From assembly GCA_036583965.1 (NCBI GenBank), contig JAZBQD010000014.1, positions 37,930,990-37,994,989 of the forward strand: a stretch of 64,000 bases of DNA, read 5' to 3'. The notes beneath the pieces were generated by a model. The model saw only the letters and a list, made by a program, of their open reading frames with translations. It did no database searches and was not told the DNA's origin. Positions within the stretch are counted from its first letter, which is position 1; every line of letters begins with the position of its first letter. Shown here piece after piece: positions 44,601 to 56,600 of this stretch. Position numbers and translations under genes: made by a program. The stretch comes from Prunella strophiata. Taxonomy: Eukaryota; Chordata; Aves; Passeriformes; Prunellidae.

Positions 44601-47600
44601 CATAGAAGACTTCAGATACATGAAATAAAAGAGCATGTTAGTTTGTGAACAACCAGAAAAGAATCAATTCTAGTGTTACACATTTATTTACTGGTCTTCA
44701 GAAAATGACTTTACTACCAGAAGGGGGACAGACTCAAAAATCAGGGTGGTGGGCAGCAGCTGATAATAAATTTTACTGAAGGTTAATACCTGGATTTAGC
44801 TAGAAGGCAGAAGATACTGACAGGTCACATTTCATAAAATAAAAAGCAAAATCTGGTTATATTTCCTGAATTTGACTAAAACTCACCAGGAAAAAAAAAC
44901 AAAAAAAACCAACAAAAACAAAAGCAACACAAAACAAAACAACAAAATCCACAAAATCACCACCGTACCTGTGCAAGGACAATACCTGTATGGACATTGA
45001 AATAATCCACACACAATCTATGAAGGGCTAAATGCTACAGTCTTTACAGAAGTATAATTTAAAATACAAAATTATTATTTTTAAATACAATTAAGACATA
45101 AAACTGTAAAACTCATATAATCTTTTAAGATTACAAAGAGAACAGTTTGACTTACTGCCTTTTTAAGAAGTTTTTCAATGACATTTCATAAAAACTGGGA
45201 ACACTATTATCACCAAAATAAGAGAAGTGGCATGCAGAATGTAGAAGCTAATTGCACAAATACTTGCTCCCTCCCAAGACGAGTTAATTACCTGTTATTA
45301 CTTACCTGTGTTCATGTCAGGTGCTGCAAGAAGAAAGTGATTCAGTACACACTGCAGGATCATTTAAATACAGACATGAATGGTAAAAACACTCTCAAAC
45401 CTAGAGCAGGTTACTTTCAGTAAGTCGGTAAGTTTGAGAACATGAAAGAAGCGCTCACCTTCTTTAACGGTGACGGTATTCTCTCTCCCTGTCGCGCTCT
45501 CTGTCACGATCCCTGTCACGATCGCGATGCCTCTCTCTCTCACGGCTTCTTTCCCGGTAATAGTCATCGTGACGGTCTCTACTACGTGATTTGTGCCGCC
45601 TACTTTTTTCTCGTGACCTACTGTGGTCCCTCTCTCTGGATCGCTCACGTCTTCTAAAAGAAATTACTTCATTAACGTTTTCTTCCAAATACTCGTCATC
45701 CCCATGCCAGTTTTGTACTCTGCTTACGAGTATGAATTTGATCAAAACCAGGAATCTGTTCACTGTGATGCAGGTATATTTTTGTATATAACATTAAAAC
45801 TGCCTGCTACAAACAGTGGTGGCTGTTCCCTCAGTTACAGGAGGGAAGGGGCACCCACTTTCTAAAGTAGCAAGGAAAAGTCAAAGTACATACTCAGAGT
45901 GGAGGATGACTGAAATCAGCTAGGGGAAATGCATCACATATCAATAGCTCACTACAACATGGCTGCTAATCTGCATATGGAAAACATGGGTCAAAACCAC
46001 TAAATAAAACTAAGAGTTAAACTGAAGCTAGTCAGGTCAATTTTGAAAAGAGGGGTTAATTAAAAGGCAGCTTTCCTAGCTTCAGGAAAGCCTTATTTTG
46101 TTCCTTCACATATTTCCTGTGCAACTCAGCAAATCACTGACTTCTTACAAGCCTTAGTTTCTTCTCTATAAACTAGTCCTGCACCACACCTTCTCTTTTT
46201 TAAGTAAGAGCAGATGGAAGAGGAAAGTTTTACCTGGATCCAGAACCATAAGACTTAGACTCAATTCCATGAAGGCAGTCCTGAAGAGAGCTAATAAGTA
46301 CTTTGCAGCGATCATCTGCAGATACTTTGGACTGTTTGATTAAGGAAATTGCAGTTACCAAGGTCTCTATAGCACTTCCATAGTCCCCTGAAAATGATGT
46401 AAGATCAGGATTAGAAAATTATGCAAATTAAAACACAGATTTTTATCTGTAACAGTATTGCCATTTTGAGTATCTTCTCTTAAACAGCCATCTAGATAAT
46501 TTACTATAGCACCAAATATTAAAATACTGTCCAGATCAGTACTCAGAAGGTTTTCTTAGAAACTAACTGAAGCACAACACAAAATCAGTCATAAGTTGTA
46601 TTTAAATTCAGCATTCTACCACGAAAATGTGGCTTCAGGCCTTTCAGATCCCTAATTTAAAAAAAAAAATTATAAATTCTTTTTACTTGGGTAGAATAAC
46701 AAACACATTAACTGAGTTTTACTAACCAGCACTGGCATCTGATACAGCTCTTGAAATGGCACTGCTTGAGATTGCCCTATTTCTATTCATGATTTCTTCA
46801 AATTCAGCTTCACTTAGAGGTGTCCTCGCAGCATCCATTTCTCTGCAAGCAATAAAACTAGTATTTAAAAGGTTAAGGAGAACTTCAGAAGCTATCATTG
46901 CAATTTCAACAATCCAAGTTTGCAACTTTAAGCAGTGACAAACAGAAAAGAAAGCAGGATCTGGGTTTGGTTTTGGTTTTTGTTAAGGACCATCGTTACA
47001 GTATAAAATCCTGAAAGCTTAAAAAAAAAAAAACCCAAAAAAAAACCCAATAAACCAACCAAACAAAAAACCCCAAAGAAACAATTAAGACATTGCTGTA
47101 TAAATAGACTTTTTTTTTTGTTCATCCCATCTATTTCAAACATTCAGCAGCACTTAATATTGTGCTTGACAAATATTTACAATTTTCATAAAATCCTTGA
47201 AGGTACGTAAATATATATTCCCAACTGAATGGATGTGGAAATACATGTACATAGGCAATGCAGCTTTGAGCAAAATTAGAGAAAATTTTCATAACAGTAC
47301 TGGAATCAGAACTATATGATCCTGTTTCCCAGATCTTAACTAAGACCAGAATGCTGTAACTTTTGAAAAACAAATATAGTTATCTTTAAAACACTCAATT
47401 TTCTGAATGATATGTCAGCATTTTACAGCAATTTTTTTTTTTTTAAATTTCTGGTCAAGTTCAAGGTACTCCAATTTAATCTCCCTACTAGTCACAGTAA
47501 GGAGGAAGCAGTAAAGCAGAATCCTCATACTCATTACACTTCAATTATCAGCTACCTATACAGGGTTTGCAAAGTAACAGAAGTAAACCTAAATTTTCCC

Positions 47601-50600
47601 AAAAGTTTTGCAGTGTCCTATTAGCCAGTCTCTGTGTCACATAGAAAATTTGGAGAAATGTGTTAAGAGATAAATGCTGAGACTGTCAAACTGGCCCACT
47701 GCTTGATATTTCTAGAACAGTGTTAGTTCTTCTGGTAGAAAGAAAATGCAGAATAATAAGCAATGCTATCCTCTTAATTGCAAGAAGTGGAACAAGATCC
47801 TATAGCCAGTTTAGCATAAGAGGAAATGTCTAAAAATTCATACCTCCCTGAGTTTTGAGTATTATTTTTCGTGTGCCTCCCATAGAATGGAATATGTAAT
47901 TTTTCTCTTATGGACATGTTATTTCCAGTGAAACGCCTATGATATATAATTAATGACAATTTAAATAGTTATGGATGATAGCTTCAACATTATTAATGAA
48001 AATACTGGACAGTAAGTTATACTGTCCTATTCCCACTCCTTCCCTCCCCAGACATTCTATAAACTGCAGACAACCTTGTTTTAGTCCATCAAAAAACACC
48101 CAACACCTTATAGTCTTATATTTCAGGCAATTAAGCCAAATGCTTGAATTTCTATAGTTTTTTTTTTTGTATGAACATCACATGTACAAATGCTTGGGGG
48201 AGTTTTAAACTTTGTGGTAAAAAAAGAATCAAAGCACAGTATCTTTGCAGGAAACATTTTAAGCCAGAAAAGTGTGCCTCATGCTAGCAGTAAAATTACT
48301 ACTGAAAAATTCAAATCTAACTATGTAAAATTGTCTCTTACAATTTATGCCAAAATTTTTGACAAATACAAATATGGTGAAAATCAAGAAACAGCAGCAA
48401 GACAGAGATGCTTGAAATCACAGATGAAAAAGATGTTTCAAACAAGATGTGAAAAACTTGACAAGTCAAGTCAGGGACTTAAGAACTCTGTCACAGATAG
48501 GATTAACCACAGGAAAAGCCACTGCTACAAACACAGCAAGATTGCACCAAATGAGCAGAAACATCTTGATAGGAAAGGAAGGTAAAAGTCTTGCAGTAAA
48601 TTCACACCTGGCTTTTAAGGCAAACACTAAATTTTAATTAAATCCTGAAGAAAAAAGGGACAAGCAACACTGCTGAAAGATGAAAATGGTATGAGCATGG
48701 TATGACCTCAACATACGCACATATTCAAAAAAGAAAACTTCAGAGCATTCTTAAAAGGCAGCCTGCAAAGCACCATGATACAGGTAAAAGTCAGAATTTC
48801 AAGGTAAGACAGAAGCACAACCAGAAGCTGCTGCATAAGAAATGATATATAAGTTTACATGTAGAACACATGGAATGATGACACTACCAAATACAGCGAA
48901 GACATACAGTTCAGAGCTGAAAAGGGAAGTGAGATTACTGGTGTTGCATTTCAGGATTTTCCTCCTGCTGCAAATATGTTTCTCAGATTTAATCCCTTGG
49001 AGAAGTTAAAAGGGGCAAACTACAAGATCAGGTGGGATCCCTTCTGGCCCTACTTCTAATTGTTCCTAACATTTGCATTAAAAGGGAAAAAAATCAAATG
49101 CTTCCAAACAAGAGGAGTAAAATCTGCTACCCAAACACATTAGACAAAAAGAACTCACCTTCCAGGTGGCCCATAGTCACCTCTGTCATATGGTGGAGGT
49201 CGGCCATAGGGATCTGTCGGAGGTGGGCCACGGCTGTCTGAAGTGGGTATGCCACTATTGGCAGGTGGGGGGAAGAAAGCTGGATTCACATGTGGTGCTG
49301 GTGGTGGAGCACCTGGCGGTGGCCCAGGGAGATGTGGAGGAGGAGCAAGAGTCAGGGGTGGCCCAAGAGGGCCAGGTGGGCGAGGGGGAAATGGACCCGG
49401 AGGTGGAGGTGGACCCTGCTGAGGTGGTGGTGGACCTGGTGGTGGCCCATAGCCTGGAACTGGTGGTGGAGGGCCTGGAGGAAGTGGCCCAAGTGGAGGC
49501 TGACCAAAAGGCTGTCCTGGAAACAGAACTGGTGGTGGTGGACGATCACCACGATTAGGAGGTCCAGCTAATGGAGGTGGGAGGACCTGACCAGGTGGTG
49601 GAGGGCCTGGTGGACCTGGTGGGCCAGGAGGACCTAAGGGTGGACGTGGGGGAGTTTGTCCAGCTAAAATAAAAACAAACAAACAAAAAAACAACAAACA
49701 AATAAATTGAGTGAACAAATACGAAGAAATAAAATTCTTTAAAATGCTTCAGTTTTTTTATTCCAAAAAAACAATGACAAAAAAGAAACCAACCCTCCCT
49801 CCCTGAACACTGTGCAACATGCACAAGACATGCATGTTCCTGCTTTGGGTCCAGTAGCTTAGTAAATTTTTAACTTATCTGTATCTATTGATACTAGATA
49901 TCTAGAGATATCTAAAAAGAACAACATTATCTTGAACACTGACAACTCCCCTACTCAAATCACTTAATCACCTGCTGTTGTTTCCAAAACCCACAGGAAC
50001 ATTACAAAAGCTAGAAAACATTACATCTCACTGCAGCTAGTCGTTCATATGGGGCTCAAGATAAAATATATATTAAAAATATATGAGAAGCTGTATTGGA
50101 GAAAGTAATGTAAATGCAGTATCCAAATATTCCTTTAGATTCTCAACTGTTTTTTCAATTTGACTATGTCCCTTGAACTGTTGGTAGAAAATCTATTACT
50201 GAATAACATTTACTAAAAAATATGTCAGCTGAAAAAAGAACTTCACTGCAATGCAAACCTAATTGTTTAATGTATTTCTTCCATATCAGATACCTAACTA
50301 AACATGAAGACCTCCTCTTCAAATTTCTGGTGTTTTAAGTGCCTACTAACTGACCAGTCAGTGGGCGTGAATCAAAGCTGAATTTCTGTTCACACGCAAA
50401 CTTGTACTACAATAAGGAAATTAGTTACTTTACACTACATGCAACACAGGCAATTCTCAGCACATACAGCAAATCAGAAAATCTCAACTACACTACACTA
50501 AAGCCAAATCTACTTGCTAACATGATCTATTTCATTTTTTTCATACTTAAATACGTATATTGACACAGTATAAATAATGTATCTAAAAAAGCTCTTGCCT

Positions 50601-53600
50601 TGCTACCAAATTTACTAGGTCCAACTTCCTGTTGAATATCAACAAAGGAACAGTCAAGTCCTACAATCTAGCTGCGAACACTGATTATGGCTCATTACTG
50701 AATTGCCTTGGTCTTTATCATTTCCCAAACAAATATGCCACATTGAAACACATGTAAGACTGAACTCCATATATGCATAATTTTACCTGGGAAAGGCGGT
50801 GGTGGCCCTCCTGGCCCTGCCGGTCCAGGGAATCTGTCTCCACCTGGAATGGCACCTGGAAAACGGCCCCGACCTCTATTACTAGGTGGAAATGCTGCTC
50901 GTGAGCTTCCTCCTGGGGGACCAGCTTTACCTTCCCCAGACATCTGGCCAGACTGTGTGGCTGCAATGGCAAAGCAAAAGTGTCATTACATAGATCAAAA
51001 CAGGCTGAAGTACAGTATTTCAACACTTAAGATTTTATGCAGCGCTAAAGTGTGACCTTATGAGCACCAACTTGCTCCCTGTACCCAAACCCAATGCATT
51101 TGGGAGGGAAAACATTCTTTGATAAAATACTATGCCTCATACTAAAGGAAGAGTATCTGGGGAGAATGCCAGTCTTTCCTTCAATGAAGCCCAACACCAC
51201 ACTGAGAAACAGAAGACATGATGCTAAAGTACAACACAGAACCTCTCTTCCCCATTCTATCATAAATACAGACCTGTCCACACATTACAATTCAGTAGTT
51301 TGTCTACAAATGTTAAATTTCTAAATGCTCTTGTGCTTTATTTTTTTTTTTAATTACATCCACAGGAAATTGAGAAAGCACCCACAGCTGTTAAGACAAG
51401 AGCTGCATAAAGCTGCAACCTTCTTTCAGAATGCAGCAGCTCTTCAGTGTATGAAGTGATTTCTTTAAACAAAGATACAAGTTCATTCACCTGGACTCTA
51501 GGCTATTTTAAACTGCGTAGAAATTACAAGATGCTGAGCTAAAAACCTGCCATTCTACTTTTTCTGCTTTTCCAAGACAGCACTTAAGAAAAGCTTACTT
51601 TTCCTTGACTGCATTTCAAATTGACTCAGAAACTGTTTATTACACGGAGTTACAACAGGATTCTGCCCATGCAATTCTCTTTTAGGCAACAAATCCATCA
51701 GCTTTTTGGAGGATGCTTCCGATCCCACACCCACAAGGGCAAACCTGAAAAGAAAAAAAAAAAAAACCAGTTACATCACAATTTGTTCATTTTCTGACAT
51801 CCTGACATCTCATGAAAAAGATTACACACAGTAAGCAAAGGAATACTTGACAACTAGACACCAACAACGTCTCACAGGACTTAGTCCAGTTTTCAGAATA
51901 GATAAAATAACTTATCCTAGGACATAAAAGAAGAAAACAAAACAGCAAGTACAGGATGCATCAAAATTTATCCCAACAAAGGCAGCTTTTTGGCTGAGTA
52001 TCAACAGGCTACATAATGAATTCATATGATGAAGTTATTAAGCATACACTCATACACTGTGCTCTTTGCTGCCAAAAAGACAGAAAGGCACATTCATGCA
52101 GTGAAATTTAGGTTGTCAGTGAAAAATGGGCTCAAGCACTTACTTTAAACAGCTAATAGAAATAATGATGTAAAGAAAGATTTAATAATGAAGGTTGAGG
52201 GAACAGCATTTACACTGAAGAAAAACAAGTAATCACCACCACACCAACTAAAAATCTAGGAATAGTCTTACATGAAGATCACCAACAAGCTTTAACTCAC
52301 AAAATAATGAGACACGCAATACAATCACAAAAATTTATACCTGAAACTTAAGTCATTAGTATGAAATCATATGCCAAATCATTTCTGGATCAGTAAGCTA
52401 AGATGAGCAGTTCAAAGATCGACAATTATGAAAATTGAGAACTACTTCCCCTCCCAAAATTCAGTCCATATATAGAAAAAACCAAATGACAAGTTCTTAC
52501 CCTTTAGACTGGCCATTAGCACGATTTTCAAAAAATTTTATCTCCAAAATGTCAGTTTACCCCCAGTGAATGAACTGCTTCAGTTAAGTCTTCATCTGTT
52601 GTCCACTGAAAAATATTTTCAATATTCAACTATGAGAGCTTATCTAAAACACCAGGCAAAGGGCAACTAAATTTTCCATGGATTTCTGAGTGTGTGTGTG
52701 TGTGTGTACGTGAAATTGATCCAGAGAAATATTTTATTCAGGCTGTCAATATATTCTGACTTTCGGAGTAGTCATTTTTATTTTACAATTCAACAATTAG
52801 TTCAGCTAATTCATGCACATTTTACTGATTCCATTCATGTACTTCAAAATGGGACAACTTAAGTCAACAGTCAGGTCCTTTACTTACCTATTAGCTCCTG
52901 AAGTACTGTAATAACTAATGAAAAAAACACCTACAGTAAGAAATTATCAGAAATGAAAAAAAAATTTGAAATTTTAAATTTATCTTTTAAAATACAATTT
53001 TGCATATGTGGGTCCTGAAGAACTTGATTTCATGTAACCAGATAAAAGCTTGACTTAATTCAGCTACTGACCAGCTCTTGCACTGTTTGCTTTACTGCAA
53101 TATATTTTAAAATATTTTCATTCTAATAAAAGTAATTTTCCTAAGGGCAACTACAGTTCAGTGAGTTATCATAAACCTGTTCTTCTTGGACAGAGAAATA
53201 AGCCTCAAGACAAATACCTGAAAACAGTTATGCTGAAAGAGTCACTGCTGATGGAAAAGGCCCTGGAAAAATGTGAAAAGTAATTTCAAGAAAATCCCAG
53301 AGCAACCTCCTTTTAAACTAAAACCTTCAGCAAGAGTTTACTAAAAATTTGGCTTGTTTAGTAACCATGAAGTGTTTACAGGCATGAAGTATTTAACAGT
53401 TTCAACTTGTTCTCTTCTTTCATTTGGTTTTTTGGAAACCTTAAGAACATAGTAGCACAAATATCCTTTCATAACACTTAAAACATGACAGAAACTTTTA
53501 AGTTCATATTTATTGAAGACTTTCTTGGCTTTTAAGACATCACGACAGCTCCAGACAGGCTCTTTGAATTTCAGGTAAAAGGAAAAATTACCCCACAACC

Positions 53601-56600
53601 ACAAATGAAAATTAAACAAAATCAAACCAACAACAAAAACAACTGGGTTTTGATACTCATAATATTTCATATAAAACATTTTAAAGCAAAAAAATTGTAA
53701 ATATGTCCATAATTAGAATTCCTGTCTACAACTAAACAGCAGTAAGATACTTACCCAAGTGAGATTTCCAATGTACAAGGCAATTCTCTTTCCAGTATAC
53801 GTATAGACAACATTTGGTGCAGCTCCTTTACCTACATCATCCCCAACAGATGGTGGAAGAGAATCCATGTAATCGCGATCCTCTGGAGCATCCCCATTAT
53901 TTGCAGATGGAGAAATTACATCATCATATAAATCAATCTGATCATGCCCACCATATTCAGCCTCCTAAAATAAAAAAGACATCTTGATTGTAATTAAGAT
54001 TACTCTTAAAACTCATTGAAGCAAAAGTTGTGATAATTGCCATGTTCCACAGACACAGTAAGTCTGATCGACCACCTACACAACATCCCTGTTGAAAAGC
54101 TAAGCACCAGTTTCCTCCACATCAAAACATAAAGTTCTTATGACACCTATTACATTCTAAACTTATGTGGAAAAAAATACATCTGGCCATTGTTTTCCAT
54201 TCCAATACTTTTGCCCTTGTAATATAAGCAGAAATCAAAAAATCCACAAACCCTACTTCCAGAATTGCATACATTAGAATGCAAAAGTGTCATGCTTTAA
54301 TCCCAGATTGCAACTAAGTACTACACAATTGCTCACTCACTTCTCCCTCCCCAAACACTCCATGGGACAGATGAGAAAAATCAGAAAAAGGTAAAACTTG
54401 TGGGATAAGAACAGTTACAAAACTGAAATAAAATAAACTGCCAGTCCCTGAGCAGAGATCAGCCTCTCCCACCCAACTCCCACTGGCTTATGTACTGGGC
54501 ATGGTGTTCTTCCATCTGATGCTTTCCTACAATACAGCAAGACCCATTTATAAACTAGGTATATTGCATCTCATCTTCTGGTAGCTTATTATACAATGGG
54601 GCCCCTTCAGATGTGTTATCTCCTTCTCTGGTGACATTCTGAAATCTTTGTCTTTTAGGCAGTCCACAATCATTTCAAGATTCTTGGGCAACTGGGATTT
54701 CCTATTTGAGCTCATTAGATCGTCACTGAAACCCACTGCTTTCATGTAGCACCAGCTGCATGATGTGTAGAGAAGACCCTCCCTTTGAACACCCAGCCCA
54801 GCACTGGCAGTCACTGGGGAGCTGTGCTTCAGTACCAATCCCTTCCAAAGTAGCTCCTTGATTAGACTCCAGTATCTCTTCAGCAGGAGTATAAGAGGCA
54901 TCAGATACTCTGTCTCCCCAGTTCCATAAGAGAGGGTTGGAGATGGCCTGGAGTCTCTCCTGGTGCTTTCTGCCAGACACTGCAGGTAGGGCCATTTGCC
55001 CTGGCTGCAGTATAGAGCACATTTTTACATCTTGCCCTGCCCAGACTGGCCTGGGGGCTGCTGCATGAACTACGTCCCATTTAATTTGTTCAAAAGCTTG
55101 CTGTTGCTCAGGGCCTCCTTTGAAATCATTCTTCTTCCAGGTCATTTGATAGAGAGGCCTTACAATTAGACTGCAATTTGGAATATGTGCATTCTCCAAA
55201 AATCCACAACACCTAAGAAAGCTTGTGTTCGCTTCTTACTAGTTAGGTATAGACATTGCTGCTGTTTTGTTGATCACATCCATTGGCATCTGACAACATC
55301 CATCTTGCCATTTTATTCCTAAAAACTCAATACCCCATGCAGGTTCCTTGACCTTACTATGTTTTATAGTAAAATCAGCTTTTGGAATAATCTGGACTAT
55401 TTTCTTCCCTTTCTCAAAAACTTCTGCTGCTGTATGGGCCCACATGATGATATTATCAATGTATTGCAGGTGTTCCAGAGCTTCACCCTGTTCCAGTGCA
55501 GTCTGGATCAGTCCACAGAATTGGCAGTGCTGTTTCCACCCCTGGGGCATTGGATTCCAGACCTACTGAACATTCCTTTAAGTGAAAGTAAATTGTGGCC
55601 TGTTAAAGGTATTGAAACACATTAGCAATGTCAGTTGTGGCAAACCACTTGGCAGCTTTTGACTGCAGCTCCTATCAGAGTGGCAGCATGTTTAGTAGGA
55701 CAGCACTCAGCCACAGTGTGACATCATTCAGGCCACCATAGTTCACTGTGGTTCTCCATTATACTTTCACACTGGCCATATGGTCCTGCTGATCACTGCT
55801 TGATTCTCCAGTTGATAAATCAGCTCGTGAGTGGGAATCATGGAGTCTCGGTGGGTGCAATGCTGCAAGGCCATGGTAGCGACCAGCACCTGTTCTCTGA
55901 CCTTCAGCAAGCCCAACAGAAGCGTCCTCTGAGAGAACAGGCAAGGCAGGCAGCTGCTTAACTTCTCCACCTCCAAGGCAGTGGTACTCAACACCCACCT
56001 TTTAATTCCTTGAACTATCCTCTCCTAAGACAGTCTATGCCAGGGATGATGCACAGAACCTCCAAGCCAGAAACAGAGGGTGCTTCTGCAACGCATTCCC
56101 AGCCAGGCTCACTTCAGCCTCCAATTTAGTCAGCTGTTGGGTTCCCCCTCTCTCTCCAGAAACAGAAGCAGGTTCTACCTCTGCAGAGCTGGATGGCATT
56201 GGGGTACTGCTGTGCACTAGAGCCTTCCACTCCTGCGGGCCTGATGTGCCAGGCGACAAGATCCATACACTCCTGAAAACCCAGCATATGAAAATGGCAT
56301 GCTCTAGAGAAGTTTCTGCCACCAGAGTCACATGCACTGCAATTCTTCTGGGTCTGTGGGTGATTCCACACTGTCTGGGTCATAACAAAGGTACTGAATA
56401 CCTCTGGGTGACATGGAACATCTTCCTTGAAGGGATGTCTTTCCTTCACACTCTACAGGAGTCACCTCCCAAAGGCTGAGCACTTGTGGCCCTTTGCCAA
56501 TCACCTTGTCAATGCCCCCTTCCTTAGAAGGTGATCCCAGCTGCTTGCTTTCCCTACCCTCTAATTCCATGCTCCTAGCCCTGTTCCCCAGCATCCAAGC

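Noticed and set aside
45475..45545. Short CTCTCT/CGATC-rich direct repeats, considered as a repeat array
   Set aside because: They are the codons of the alternating Arg-Glu/Arg-Asp dipeptides in CPSF6 exon 9.
45364..45648. Alternative minus-strand frame across the CPSF6 RS-like exon
   Set aside because: The other frame gives the conserved RE/RD/RS C-terminus with correct splicing phase.
47844..47959. The longer 61-codon minus frame around the cassette exon read as a separate gene
   Set aside because: Its start is not an ATG, and the open part outside the splice sites has no support.
49166..49571. Val/Glu-rich and Trp/Arg-rich plus-strand frames
   Set aside because: They are antisense shadows of the CPSF6 proline-rich exon, whose CCN codons give open frames on the other strand.
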